From assembly GCA_047967505.1 (NCBI GenBank), contig CM106538.1: 64,000 nucleotides of DNA; one strand, 5' to 3'. Position numbers and translations under genes: made by a program. This DNA comes from Dipteris shenzhenensis (Eukaryota; Polypodiophyta; Polypodiopsida; Gleicheniales). The number at the start of each line of letters is the position of its first letter. Position 1 is the first letter of the stretch. Positions 1 to 11,194 of the stretch are shown piece after piece. The notes under the pieces were generated by a model. The model saw only the letters and a program-made list of their open reading frames with translations, did no database searches and was not told the DNA's origin.

Positions 1-1102
1 AACTGGCATCTGAAAGATGAGTATCTTGCCATAATCTACCCTATACATTTTGTGGCAGTATAGCAGTGGGAGAATGGCATTGAAAAGCTGAATGTCACAT
101 TTTTGGCTATATTATGCCTTATGTATATCATTGAGAGAATGGAATTTCAAAGATGAATTTCACATTTCTTGCAAGTCTCCAATGTGCAGTGTCATGTGAT
201 TAGTAGGGTAGTGGCATTCATATTGGCACTATGAGAATGGCACATGTGCCAATCTACATGTAAGTTTAGGGTTCATAGTGCTACTTTCTAGGTTCCACCA
301 CTGCCATTTTCCATTGGTGTTTTAGAGGATGGCACCTTTGCCATTCTCCACTAGTGGAAAATAGAAGAATGCACATGTGAGTAGGTCAAACATTTGGGAT
401 ACCATTTGATCGCGTAAAAAAATTGAGCTTGCATGGGCATGGATTTCTTCAATGAATGGGTGTGTAGTGATCTAGTGCATGCAACAATTGTTTTGTAAGA
501 ACTCAAATTTGAAAATAAAGAGCATCCGAAATACACATGGAAATTTTCAATGTTGGTGAAACTAAACCACTCAAAAGCAATGTGCAAGATGCAACATCAT
601 TAAAATTTCTAAATAACTTTCACATGAGTCACGACTTCCGATCCTTAGAATGAATTACTAACTTTCCAAGGCAATGGTATATTACGTCAACTAATTCGTA
701 TCTCACACTACTATCGCAATCAGTCATGATCTACTATTATAAAGTGAATTTTGTGAAGTCACTATCGAAAAAAGTACGTACCTTTATTTAAAAAAACATA
801 CTTTTTAAATCCCTGATAAAATAGTACTTTTGTTTGGCTCTATAACCCAAAAATGTCTAAACTTTTGAATTACAAAAAGATTTCTATTATTCAAATTGGA
901 AAACATGACAAATAACAAAGAATAAGAATCTATTCCATTGAACTAGGAGAGTCCTTTAATCTTTTGATTTAAAATATCAATGTTTTTTTGGTGCAAATGT
1001 CAAGAACTTTTGACTCAAATCCCCATACACATGAATTTCTACATCTTGCAAATTAAGAATGTCCACACAGTGATGGCTCTCACTTTTCTTTTTTTTTTCC
1101 CT
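1..1102. other. no gene recognised
   Basis: AT-rich DNA with no convincing coding region on either strand. The phrase GAATGGCA and variants recur in the first 350 bases. The short open frame at 351-587 has no protein-like composition. I see no RNA gene or TE terminus here. Confidence 0.5.
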
Positions 1103-1357
1103 CTATTTTGTCATCTTTGGATCATACTTTCCCTTGAGTTTATCAATTGAATGAATTCTATACCAATGTACTTCCACAAAAGTAATAACATTGCCCTCAT
1201 AAATAAGCTTTGTGACTTTTACCAACCAAAATGGATGATTTTTTCCATCATCATTAGCAAGAACTGCTGTCATTGTGCCCTCATTTAGCTCATTAACATT
1301 ACCCTCCCATATTTCCTTCTCTTGTAGACAAAGTTTGACTATTGCACTACAATCCAT
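1103..1357 (-). pseudogene. TE protein fragment with PFW...VHWY motif
   Basis: An 84-residue frame that reads like real protein, unlike its surroundings. It contains HPFWLVKV near residues 40-47 and VEVHWYRI near residues 61-68, followed by a lysine-rich end. A PFW(I/L)xKV...VHWY module is, from memory, common near the C-terminus of plant transposon-derived proteins, possibly as a small binding fold. No flanking domain can be read in this frame, so it is at best a single exon or a remnant. The DUF7869-like fragment at 41058-41575 may derive from the same kind of protein. Function is not inferred beyond TE origin. Confidence 0.3.
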
Positions 1358-1575
1358 GTTGCTTAGCTCGAACTATTGCACATGCTGTAATGGGTAATAA
1401 GAGCTTGAGTCCCTCCTATGGGATCCAACTTTTAGAGTTGGAATATTATTTGCTCCACTCCATGAGAGTATTTTCATCCTATTTCTCTATTTTAAATTGA
1501 TGTTGAAAGCTATATCATTGAGCTGCACATGTCATAGATACCGTCTCTAGTTCCATATGATCTAAAATCACATGT

Positions 1576-1754
1576 TGTTGAGAGGAAGAGAAAGAGGAGA
1601 GAGACGGATACAAGAGTTGTGTTGAGAGGAAGAGACAAAGAAGAGAGACCAACACAAGAGTTGCTCCCAACAAAATGATTCTATTCATAGATCATAGGCA
1701 TATATATAGTTGAGGACTAGGTTGAGTTAGGGCAAGCTATATATAGCTCTAACA
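1576..1754 (-). mobile_element. LTR of non-coding LTR element (LARD), copy A
   Basis: It starts TGTTGAGAG and ends CTCTAACA, and is followed at once by CCCCCACTCAAAC, the complement of a polypurine tract. It is therefore the 3' LTR of a minus-strand element. It is homologous to the LTRs at 40802-41011, 17594-17726 and 54076-54210, and its ends match the family-E copia LTRs at 18572, 55359 and 60413. It contains two tandem copies of a purine-rich unit of about 44 bp (GAGAGGAAGAG...ACAAGAGT). I found no matching target-site duplication with any other LTR in the window. Confidence 0.75.
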
Positions 1755-2171
1755 CCCCCACTCAAACTAGGCCCTCTAGCTACGGATGAAAAAACCCTTG
1801 GGGAGTACAAGGGAAAAACCCGAGCCACTATATATATCTATGTGAAAATATATATACAAAGGATGGCCATATGCCAATTTGAATGATACAGTGTAATGCT
1901 GGATGATACAATGCAAATTGCATGTGGATAGTACAAGGAAATAAGACAAGCACTTGTCCATAGTATAGTGCAAAGTACAGGCACTATGTTTGGTGCATGA
2001 TAAAGTGCAAAGTATGTGTGAAAAATAGAAAAATCTTCCTAGAAATCTCAACTTGTTTGACATAGTCAAATTTCGTGTGGATAGTACAAGGGAATAAGAC
2101 AAGCACTTGTCCATGGGACAATGCAAAGTATAGGCATTATGTTTGGTGCATGATATAGTGCAAAGTATGTG
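1755..2171 (-). repeat. LARD 3' internal region
   Basis: Begins with the polypurine-tract complement and a segment shared with 27187-27500 and, for the first 80 bases, with the family-E elements at 18705 and 55492. It contains a diverged tandem duplication of about 100 bp (1920-2020 and 2075-2171, AAGACAAGCACTTGTCC in both). Open frames here are repeat translations, not genes. Confidence 0.65.
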
Positions 2172-2417
2172 CTCGGGGTGGTCAGTCATCATATGTAACC
2201 CTATCACGTGAGTTCAATAGAAGGATATTTTTAATATCTATAATTTACAAAAATTTACTTACATAAGGGAGTTTTTTAATGGATTTTGGAAAAAAATTAT
2301 AGATTTGTATAGAAAAAGGGTACATTTTATTAATGGAAAAATGACATATAAGGTATTTTACAAATAGGCCTTGAACGCACGTGATATAGAGGGTTTATAC
2401 ATAGTGACCCCCCTGAG
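2172..2417. mobile_element. MITE-like TIR element, 246 bp
   Basis: Its left end CTCGGGGTGGTCA pairs with the inverted right end (reverse complement CTCAGGGGGGTCACT). The similarity runs about 45 bp inward and includes TATCACGTG and GTTCAA on both arms. It is flanked by the 8-bp direct repeat AGTATGTG at 2164-2171 and 2418-2425. Related unoccupied sequence with a single AGTATGTG lies at 2011-2018 and 27444-27451, so this is an insertion. An 8-bp duplication fits hAT-type transposition, but the terminal bases are not decisive. It has no coding capacity. Confidence 0.75.
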
Positions 2418-2425
2418 AGTATGTG

Positions 2426-2939
2426 TGAAAAATAGAAATATCTTCCTAAAAATGTCACTTGTGTAGTGTAAGAAAGCCATAGCAACACAATAGAAAGACC
2501 CATAATGATCCTGCAAATCAAGAACCAATAATCTAGAAACACAACGAGCATCCGGACATCCGAAAGTACTGAACAATTGAGCATCCCAGAAGTACATAAC
2601 AACTGGGCAGCTGGAAGTACCAAACAACTAGATTTACCACAACAACACAAAGCACCCACAGACATGCACACAGATGCATTTCCTTAACTAAAAAAAAAAC
2701 TTACGGGTGCATCTATTTGTGCGTCTAAGGACCCACGTCTCTAGGCACGTGAAATGTCGCTTGCGTAGTGTAAGAAAGCCATAGCAACACAAAAGAAAGG
2801 CCCATAATGATCTTGCAAATCACGAACCAATAATCTAGAAACACAACGAGCATTCGAACATCTGAAAGTACTGAACAATTGAGCATCCCAGAAGTACAGA
2901 ACAACTGGGCAGCCGTAAGTACCAAACAACTGGAAATAC
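2426..2939 (-). repeat. R1 minisatellite region, tandemly duplicated
   Basis: Two copies of a block of about 300 bp (from about 2446 and 2757) carrying the unit with GATCTTGCAAATCAAGAACC and short GAAGTACCGAACAACTGGGC-type repeats. The first copy ends in a stub of the CACTA-like left end (2638-2738); the second runs into the full CACTA-like element at 2940. The same repeat is at 27795-28300 and, inverted, at 34335-34850. The ORFs it yields are alike in several frames, as expected for tandem DNA rather than a gene. Confidence 0.7.
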
Positions 2940-2956
2940 CACAACAACACAAAGCA

Positions 2957-3180
2957 CCCACATACGCGCACACAGACGCGTTTCCTTAACTAAAAAAAAA
3001 CTTACAGGTGCATCTATTTACGCGTCTAAGGACCCATGTCTCTAGGCGCGTCTATATAATAGACAGATGCACCTATAGATGCGCCTATAGACGCTTTGTA
3101 GAAATTAAAAAAAAACAAAAAGACACGTACATAGATGCACTTATAGACACTTCTATTTGCAAGGCATGGACAGTGCTCAA
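2957..3180. repeat. left subterminal repeats of CACTA-like element
   Basis: Dense variants of GCGTCTATAGACGC, GTGCATCTATAG and AGACGCG in both orientations. Arrays of this kind bind the TNPA-type protein in En/Spm elements. The same motif family occurs at 6310-6430, 6800-6925, 11195-11352, 29191-29460 and 36770-36909. Confidence 0.65.
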
Positions 3181-3649
3181 TCCTCCTACATATTGCATGT
3201 ACACATATAAAGTCTTTTTTTTAATAAAAGCAAAAATTTGTGTGGTTGAACAGAATGCTGTGTATCTTGTGTATGCTATGTGGTTATAAGAATCCCATTT
3301 CCACATTGTGCAATTCAATTCTTATAGCCAACTGCATTTTAAGTAGCACGTTTCCAAGCACGTCTATAGCCAATGATTACAATTCTAAATAAAACATTAC
3401 AACTCCAAAACGTTTAGTTCACAAGGCATTCATAGAATGTTGCACAAGGAAATTGAAAGCCAAAAAAATAAAAGGAGTGTATATTAATTCATAGCCCAAA
3501 AAGTGCTTATATGTACATATAGCATGAACCCAAGCCATGTCCTATGGCTTCAAGTACAAAAAATAAGAGGAGTGTATATACAGGAGAGGCATGAAACCAA
3601 GCCAATGGCTTCAAGTACAAAAAAGAGTAGCTAGCACTACTTCTACGAC

Positions 3650-4760
3650 TAATCTAAGTTCTCCGCATCCTCGCTCCCTTCTTCTCTCCCTTCTTCCTCA
3701 TCTTCTTCCTCCTGATCAGCCCTAGGACCCTGTAAACGAGGGACAACATGTATCAATATATGAAAAATCAAATCTTTATCTATAATATTGACATTATTTA
3801 ATTACTTTTAAATACCTCGGGGGGCGCTCTAGTAGCCCGGATATACTGCTCCTCAATAATCAACCCGTCATCATAGAAGTGCCTCCATGTATCTCCTCTG
3901 CGATGGTGGAGGTGTTAGGCTGTCTCGACAGGAGTAGGGTACCTGCCCACGATATCAAGCTGCAAGATGAAACAATTTGTGGAGGGGTTAGTACAAAGAA
4001 TCAACCTCCTAATAAATCACATAAACACAATATAATTTGAGATCGATACTTATAAATTGGGCCTCCCATGATTCAACACCCCCTGCTCCAAAATGGCTCC
4101 ATTTGGATCCTTCATTCCTCCACGTGCTGCAGACTGGGTCTGTCTTCGGTGCCTTTGCTTTCTTCCACTCACACTTGTGTGGTGTGGGGCTGTCCCTTTG
4201 GTGGTTGACCTCCCTCTCTCCTGGCAATCTCGGCTAGTGCCTCCACTTAAGCAAAGATCTTTTATTGGTAAGTATCATAACAATCTTTGACTTGGCCCAT
4301 TTATTTATGAACTGAACATTGGGGGGATTGGGATACCTAGAGCAAATAGTAGCGAGGGTCTCATCTTCCAACTTTTCAAGCTGGTCTTTGTAGTGAATAA
4401 AGCAATCTCTATAGTTGTTAGCAATTACAGAGCGCATGAAGCCCATGATGTCCTTCCCCCATGCATCCATCAAGATGCCTCCTGTGTGAGTGATGTCATA
4501 GAAGATTGTACCATCACCCTTTGGCATCATTTGAATCATCCTCACCCCTGCCATTACCCCCTCCAAAGCACTATGCCATGCATCCCCCACCGCTCTCCCT
4601 GCTACTACGCCTGATGCCCTATCGTGTCGAGCTAGTACACTCGCCATTCGTAGCTGGAGAAGCGACTCTCAACTGCACGGGACTATGTTGGCCACTCATA
4701 GCGTGGAGAAGTGACTCTCGACTGCATAGGAGTACACTGGCGGCTCTGTGAGGCATAAGG
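3650..4760 (-). pseudogene. TNPA-like / Transposase_24-like gene, degenerate
   Basis: Protein-like segments line up on the minus strand. 4234-4647 gives MDAWGKDIMGFMRSVI, then NYRDCFIHYKDQLEKL and SRYPNPPN...WAKSKI. 4044-4227 gives KTDPVCSTW and GGVESWEAQF. About 3817-3960 gives WRHFYDDGLIIEEQY with one stop. 3660-3735 gives an acidic end, DEEEGREEGSED. A related fragment is at 15216-15806. The conserved block resembles the RxVI...NY...F pattern of Transposase_24, the second protein of plant CACTA elements that binds subterminal repeats. Exon phases between the second and third segments do not fit, and there is a stop, so it is probably dead. The family call is from pattern memory and needs a profile search. 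Confidence 0.5.
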
Positions 4761-5221
4761 ATCTCCTGACCATAGGGGGGGAGAAGGGGCTTGGCTCTGT
4801 AGCCTACTGGGCTATCTCAACTCCACTGGGGTAATCTCAGCTGGTGTGGGATTGGGGTGGTTTGGTGTCTGTACTGCTGACTCTTGGGGGGTGTGTAGAG
4901 TACCCGTCATGTATGTGTATAACTCCCTAGGAATGGGAGGGTGCCCCAAAATGTTATATAACTCTTGAAAGATGGCATCCCAAAGATCAGGTGAGGCTGA
5001 AGAGCTTCCTGTCCAGATGATGAGCTAAAGAAAAGAAAAGAAGAAGATTACCATCAAGCATGCCTTGTTTCCATCATGCATGCCCTCTTTCCATCATGCA
5101 AAAGAAAAAATAGAGTGACAGCCTGACATTCAGCAAGCATTTACAGACTCCTACATTCTTTGAATTAGAGTGACAGAAGTCTGTATCTGCTTGCTCAATG
5201 TTAGGCTATTGAAGCTTCACG
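4761..5221. other. spacer, no gene recognised
   Basis: Serine/arginine-rich low-complexity translation on the minus strand continues from the TNPA-like gene to about 5035 and may be its N-terminal tail. From 5040 the sequence has short direct repeats (CCATCATGCATGCC) leading into the purine tract. No independent gene is visible. Confidence 0.4.
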
Positions 5222-6067
5222 TGGGGAAAAAGAGAGAAGGAAAGAGAGGAGAAAAGACAGGAAAAGAGAGGGGAAAAGAGAAGGAAGACAGGAGGAAAGA
5301 GAGGAGAAAAGAGAGAAAGTGAAAAGAGAAAAAGTGAGGATAAAAGAGAGAAAAAGAGAGAAGGAAAGAGAGGAGAAAAGAGAGGAAAAGAGAGGAGAAA
5401 AAAGAGAGGAGATAAGAGAGAAAAAGAGAGGAAATGAGACGAAAAGAGAGAAAGTGAAAAGAGAAAAAGCGAGGATAAAAGAGAGAAAAAGAGAGAAGGA
5501 AAGAGAGACGAAAAGAGAGGAGAAAAGAGAGGAAAATAGAGGAAAAGAGAGGAGAAAAAATAGAGAGAAAGAGAGGAGAAAAAAGAGAGAAAAAGAGAGG
5601 AGATAAGAGAGAAAAAGAGAGGAGAAAAGAGACGAAAAGAGAGAAGGAAAGAGAGAATAAAAGAGAAGGAAAAAGAGAAGGAAAGAGAGGATAAAAGAGA
5701 AGGAAAAAGAGAGAAAAGGTGGATAAAGGAGAGAAAAAGAGAGAAGGAAAGAGATGAGAAAAGAGAAGAAAATAAAGGAAAAGAGAGGAGGAAAGAGAGA
5801 GGAGATAAGAGAGAAAAAGAGAGGAGAAAAGAAAAGGAAAGAGAGGAGAAAAGAGAGGAAAAAAGATGAAAAAAAAGAGAGAAAAAGAGAGGAGATAAGA
5901 GAGGAAAAGAGACAAAAAGAGAGGAGAACAGAGAGGAGAAAAAAGAGAGAAAAAGAGAGGAGATAAGAGAGAAAAAGAGAGGAAAAAAGAGGAGGAAAGA
6001 GGTGTGAAAATAGAGGAAAGGAGAGGGGAAAAGAGAGGAACAAAGAGGAGAAAAAAGACTAAAAAAG
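5222..6067 (+). repeat. about 840-bp polypurine tract (GAGAGGA/GAAAAGA)
   Basis: The plus strand is almost wholly A and G, with only scattered C or T, built from GAGAGGAGAAAAGAGAG-type units of irregular period. Long open frames on both strands (280-321 residues of Ser/Phe/Leu on the minus strand; Lys/Arg/Glu on the plus strand) are artefacts of base composition. It lies between the two divergent genes of the CACTA-like element. Mirror-symmetric homopurine DNA can form triplex (H-DNA); that is an inference here. Confidence 0.9.
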
Positions 6068-6205
6068 AATGCTCCATCATGCATGCCCTCTTTCTTTATC
6101 CCGCCCTCATGCTTCAGTCCAATTTTCCTCTTTCTTGGACTTGCCCTCAAGCAATCACTTATTTCCATCATTTATGCAATCCCTTATTTCCTCACGAATG
6201 CTTAA

Positions 6206-6296
6206 GGGAAAGAGAAGGGGAAGGGGAAGGGGAAGGGAAAGAGAAGGAAAAGGAAGGGGAAGGAGAAGGGGAAGGGGAAAGGGAAGAACACACAGG
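6206..6296 (+). repeat. second purine tract with G-quadruplex motif
   Basis: GGGGAA repeats; 6217-6237 has four runs of three to four G separated by AA, a canonical G-quadruplex pattern with 2-base loops. A second GGGGAAGGGGAAAGGG cluster follows near 6270-6285. Confidence 0.7.
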
Positions 6297-6309
6297 AAAA
6301 ACTGTCATA

Positions 6310-6925
6310 GCGCGGAGCTATAGACACGTCTAACAGTGCATCTACAGGCGCGGCTGTCTGTTTTTCTAAAAATTAGACACGCTATTAGATGCATCTATAG
6401 ACATGCTCTGACAGACATCTTTTTAAAAGAAGCTGAAAAGGACATGCACCCGACTCCAAAAAGAACAACACTAGTACCAAAAACATCCCTTTCCTGCATA
6501 CGACAAAGGACAAATCCAAAGAGAGCAACTTCCAAAGAAGACCAACCGCATAGAGACTTACCTTGGATAGAGGTATGGAAGCTTCTTGTCCTTCTTCAAA
6601 GTTGCTTCTCTTTCTTCTCTTCCTTGTTCACCCCCTTCTCTTGTATGCTTGGGGATGACTATGTAAGCCTAGAGATGAGTGTGGGTGCTTGGAGATAAGT
6701 GTGGATGCCTGGAGCTTTGTCTGTCAATAGGAAAGCAAGACACATGACACTAAAAGTATGTGAAGGAAAGAAAGCGCACTAAAAGTAGGTTCAAAAATCA
6801 GCTCGTAGCCTGCGTGTCTAAACACGTGTCTAAAAGTAGGTCTAAAAGCGCATCTATGAGCATGGCTACACTATGTTTTAGACATGTAGACGCATTCCAC
6901 AGTATAGACGCAGTGTTAGACGCGC
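6310..6925. repeat. internal copies of CACTA-like subterminal motifs
   Basis: Two clusters (6310-6430 and 6800-6925) of TCTATAGACACG, AGACGCG and TCTAAAAGTAGG-like repeats lie just upstream of the transposase gene. They probably belong to its promoter or leader. The frames at 6336-6698 and 6760-7248 (upstream part) are translations of these repeats. Confidence 0.5.
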
Positions 6926-7000
6926 TTTTAGATGCTACACAAAGTTTTGACATTTACAACTCATGCAAGAGCACATTTTTTGGGTTGTTTATCAGTAGGA

Positions 7001-10000
7001 TGTCTTCATCTTCAACAAGTAGCTCCAGCGAGGATGAATCCCTTCGTATCCACCATCGCAAAATGTGGTTGGAGAAAAAAATCAAATGTATGTGTGATCG
7101 ATGTCGAGGAAACATGTATCATGCACGCAGAATTACACTCAATCACATCTCAAAGTATGGAGAATGGGATGCGACCATAAACATGGTAAGTGTTAAAGAG
7201 TTAAGGTTGATTGAGATACCTATGGGTGCTCATGTGTTTGATATATGATCCTTTTTTAATTTGATACAGGATGCAGTGCCACACCCGCATATGTTGCCCT
7301 ATGCTCGTCCTGAGGAGGCGAAGCATCGACGATATGAGGTGGGATCTTCAAGAGGGACCATTACGGATGCATGGAGTGATGGTGATAGTAGCCCTCTACC
7401 ATTACCTCAGGAGGCCATGGAGGAGGAGGTGTTTGATGATATGGTGCAGGATTTATATATCCATAATTCCTCAGGTAGGGATGATAGCATGGAGCAGGAT
7501 GATCTTTTTACTGCAGCATCAACTCCACTGTTTGAGGGGTGCACATTTTTTGTTCTATGTGCCTCCCTTGATTTACTAAACTTGCAGACCATCTATGGAT
7601 GGAACAATGCAAGTTTGAATGCATTACTCACGTAAGCTTTAAAGTCTATTTTGCAAACATGGTGAATTATGCTAGTTGGTAAATTCCTCAAATGTTTTTT
7701 CTCATTTATGGTCTTCACGTGCAGGCTATTGTGTAAAATGCTTCCAAGGGAGAATAAATTACTGACCTCAAGAGATATGGCAAGGAAACATGTGACCTCT
7801 CTTGGAGGATTAGATTACAAGTGCACCCATGCATGCGTCAATGATTGTGTTCTGTTTCATGGACCACATAAGGATGGAAGAGAGTGTCCTACTTGTGGAG
7901 AGGCAAGATATAGAGCACATCTCAAAACTTTGGATGTGCCTCATAAGGTTCTGTGACATTTTTCCAATAATCCCTCGCATCCAACATATGTTCAAGTGCA
8001 AATCCATTGCAGAGCTCATGTCATGGCATTCCTCCCATTGATCAACCGATGGCAAGTGGAGAACTCTCGCAGACACTCCTGCGTGGAAGCATATTGAAGA
8101 CACATGGCCAAGCTTCAAGGAAGAACCTAGGAACTTGAGACTTGGGTTGGGTATGGATGGTGTGAATCCATTTGGTCTCAAAAGCACCTCTTATAGTGTA
8201 TGGCCAGTGATATTGGTGAATTATAATCTTCCACCCTCTATGGCGATTAAGAAAGGACATGTTATGTTATCCCTTCCAATTCCAAGGAAACATAAAGTAA
8301 AAAATCATGATGTTTATTTGGAGCCTTTGATTGATGAGCTAGAGATAATTTGGAGAGGTATCGAGGTGCATGATGTGAGCAGGCCTCCCTTGTCACGAGA
8401 CTTCAACTACAAAGCAATCTTGATGTGGATGATGCATGACTTTCCAGGCTATGGCGAGTGTTTAGGTAAGCATTGAAATTTTAATTATGAGTAGGCAATC
8501 GAGGTGGCACTCTGAACCCACCTTGAACTCTTGATTGCATCTATTGTTCAGGTCTCACTACATTGGGATGCATTCCATAAGGTCATCTATGAGAATCACC
8601 GTCGATTTCTTCCAGCTGATCATCCTAGATATGTCGCCCCTTGGAATAAAGGCCCCCCACAGTCACTCCCTGTAGGAGATTGGATAAGCATTTGGGACAG
8701 TTCCACGACTCTTCCACCACTTGGCATGAACCAGTAAGGGTTTGTAACTATTATGTGCTATATTGAATGGAAATAAAGATTGAATGCTAACACCAACTTT
8801 TGTTTAGATAATCCATCTTTTTTAGCGACTACCATATTGATCCCACCTCAAGATCAATCACTTGCTTGATCCCATGCATATCTTCAAGAATGTGGCGTCT
8901 ACCATTTGGGAACATTAAATTGGACATGAGATTCCGCAAGCATAAGGGAGGATCTATGCACCACAAGGAGGATGTGTGCACCTTGGCCACAAGAGAGGCC
9001 AAATGGGCATGTTTTTTTACCTCATGCACCATGGAAGTTATCAAAGCTAGAGATGGTAGCAGTGAAACAAGCTATCACTATAATTCATACTCCCACTGGA
9101 TGCATGAGGTGTTTGAAGGGGGCCTTCACAAAGAGTAAGAAAAGAGGTGTAGAGCAATTATATGGCTTGAAATCCCATGATTGGCACAAGATGCTCCAAG
9201 TAAGTATTTTATGTGCATAATATCTTTTTCCTTCCAAATTTGTGAGTGAATTAGAAGTAACTAATCAACCATTCCTCATGTGTTCAGTTCATACTACCTA
9301 CTAGCATTTCTCGTAGTGCATTGAAGGACATGAAGGATTGTATTTACAAGATGGGCGAGCTTGTGAGGTACTTTACAGGATACAAAATGTGAAGCATATC
9401 AATGCTCCATGCAAGGTTTTCATATTACTAATATGGTGTACTTTTTCCTTTCTAGGTATATGAGCTCAAAGGAAATAGATCCCACCATGCTTGAGAATGC
9501 TTGAGTTATGTCAGTGGAGGTGGTTTGTTTAGTGGAGGAGACATTTCCACATTATATTCTCACAAGCCAACTACATCTCATAGTGCATTTGGTGGATGAG
9601 ATTGCTATATGCGCTACTGTACATGCACGATGGTTGTTCTTCCTCGAGCGCTTCATGAAGACATGGAAGGGTTTTCTGAGACAAAATGCAAGGCCCGAAG
9701 GTAGCATGGCCAAGGGTTGGTTGGTACAAGAGTCACTTGTATATATTTCTAAGTTTCTTGTTAATGTGGATAGCTCTCTCCCAAGACTATGGAGAAATGA
9801 TGAAGACCTAAGAATGACCTCTATTGTGCGTCAAGGGAAAGGACGGAGCAAAGTAATAGACACGGAGTTGCTTAATAATATCAACCTTTATTGCATGCTT
9901 AATAGTGATGTGATGAAAAGATGGGTGACAAGACACAAGGATGCTAAGGCAAGAAGAGAAGGAGAAAGGGCCCTCTTTCGTACACACCATGGATCTCATG

Positions 10001-10989
10001 TGCCATACCCTCAGCATCTAAGAGCACTTCCAAAGAATACTCATGTGGATTGGTTACTTGACGAAATGGAGAGAGCAAAGAGAGACGAGGGGATGCATAT
10101 CACAATGGAAGAATGGGAGTATGCTAGGGGATGCATGAGCAAGATCAGTATATAGAATGTTATGCATAAGTTAGGAGCTTTCAACAATTTAGATTGCTTA
10201 TTTAATTGATTTTGTCTTGGTGTAGTGTACTATGTTCAATGCTATATGGTGTGAGGGCAAGCATTTTCGAACACAACGGATTGATGATAAGAGAAACAAA
10301 CAGGATTGCGGCATCATTGCTAGCTTTGAGGGAGCCAACGAAGCCATGGATGATTATTGTGGCATAATCAGAAATATTATTAAGCTCGACTTTCGACGCT
10401 TCTTTGTGTATGTTTTGGATGTAAAGTGGTTTAAGGACGTGGTGGAAAGAGGCCCTAATTCAACAATCAAATGCCATGCAAGTGGCTTTGTAACTATTGA
10501 GTCCACAAAGTTTTGGCAAAGTAAGAAGGACACACTAGTACTACGGCAACAATGTGAACAGGTATTGTACACACATATAAAAATACTCACTTTTAAATAT
10601 TTGATACCTTCGATGCAAGGAAAATAACATGATTGTATTTGTGTTTGATTTAGGTTGTCTATCAACCAATGGTGGATAATAATAGGTGGTGGCATGTCAT
10701 ACCTATTATGCCACATTCCAAAGTGATGTATAGTACATTTACTAATATGGAGTGTATGGAGGATGATCATGGCCATGGAGGTGATGATGACCGTGATATG
10801 AGAGAGGAGGATGATCATGAGATAAGAGATACAGATATTGAGGCCATTGGTGATGTTGATTTTGATGAGAACATCAGTAGCACAAGTACTAGTGGGCTGA
10901 ATGTATTTGTAGATCTCAATATTGGTTTGGATTTTGAAGTAGATAGTTTGGCAAGGGTTGATCTCATTGAGGATGAGATTGAACCATAG
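7001..10989 (+). pseudogene. tnp2-type CACTA transposase gene, copy A, broken
   Basis: Exons in order: 7001-7185 (CMCDRCRGN...HISKYGEW, transposase-associated-like zinc motif); 7270-7631 (acidic); 7725-about 8465 (CVNDCVLFHG and CPTCGEARY, then LGLGMDGVNPFG and PLIDELEIIWRG, tnp2 core); about 8552-8737 (YENHRRFLPADHP); 8820-9200 (HAPWKLSKLE, LKSHDWHKMLQ); 9455-10145 (DUF4218: HLIVHLVDEIAIC, ARWLFFLERFM, NARPEGSMA); 10226-10561 (DUF4216-like); 10654-10989 (acidic tail). Most introns keep GT-AG. Defects: frameshift near 7950, TGA at 8039-8041, stop near 9502, frame changes within 8820-9200, and loss of the donor near 10145 (AT where copies B and C have GT). The enzyme would cut and join the element ends; this copy cannot. 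Confidence 0.8.
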
Positions 10990-11194
10990 CCCATCATTGA
11001 TATTGGTAAAACTATTTTACATATTGTCTCATTCTCCTCACCTCACTTAATTTTTGTATATGTGGGTTTGCCAAAAAGCATTGATATTTTTATTAAAATT
11101 ATGTGCTTTGGTAATCATAGGCAATGTTTGGAAAGTAGTGATGTACATTTATCAGCCTGCACCAAAATCTCACTTTCTGTATTCTCTATTTTGC

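Noticed and set aside
2430-2800. CACTAC motifs (complement GTAGTG) at 2465 and 2768, taken at first for CACTA termini
   Set aside because: The same motif recurs in every R1 unit with the same flanks on both sides (27800, 27960, 34680, 34830), so it is part of the minisatellite, not a transposon end.
5201-6171. Three overlapping 280-321-residue ORFs rich in Ser/Phe/Leu (and Lys/Glu frames on the other strand)
   Set aside because: They are translations of the homopurine tract in all phases; composition alone removes stops.
10221-10236. Complement of CACTACACCAAGA at the start of the DUF4216-like exon as a nested CACTA end
   Set aside because: It is the intron acceptor region, present in all three tnp2 copies with homologous sequence on both sides.
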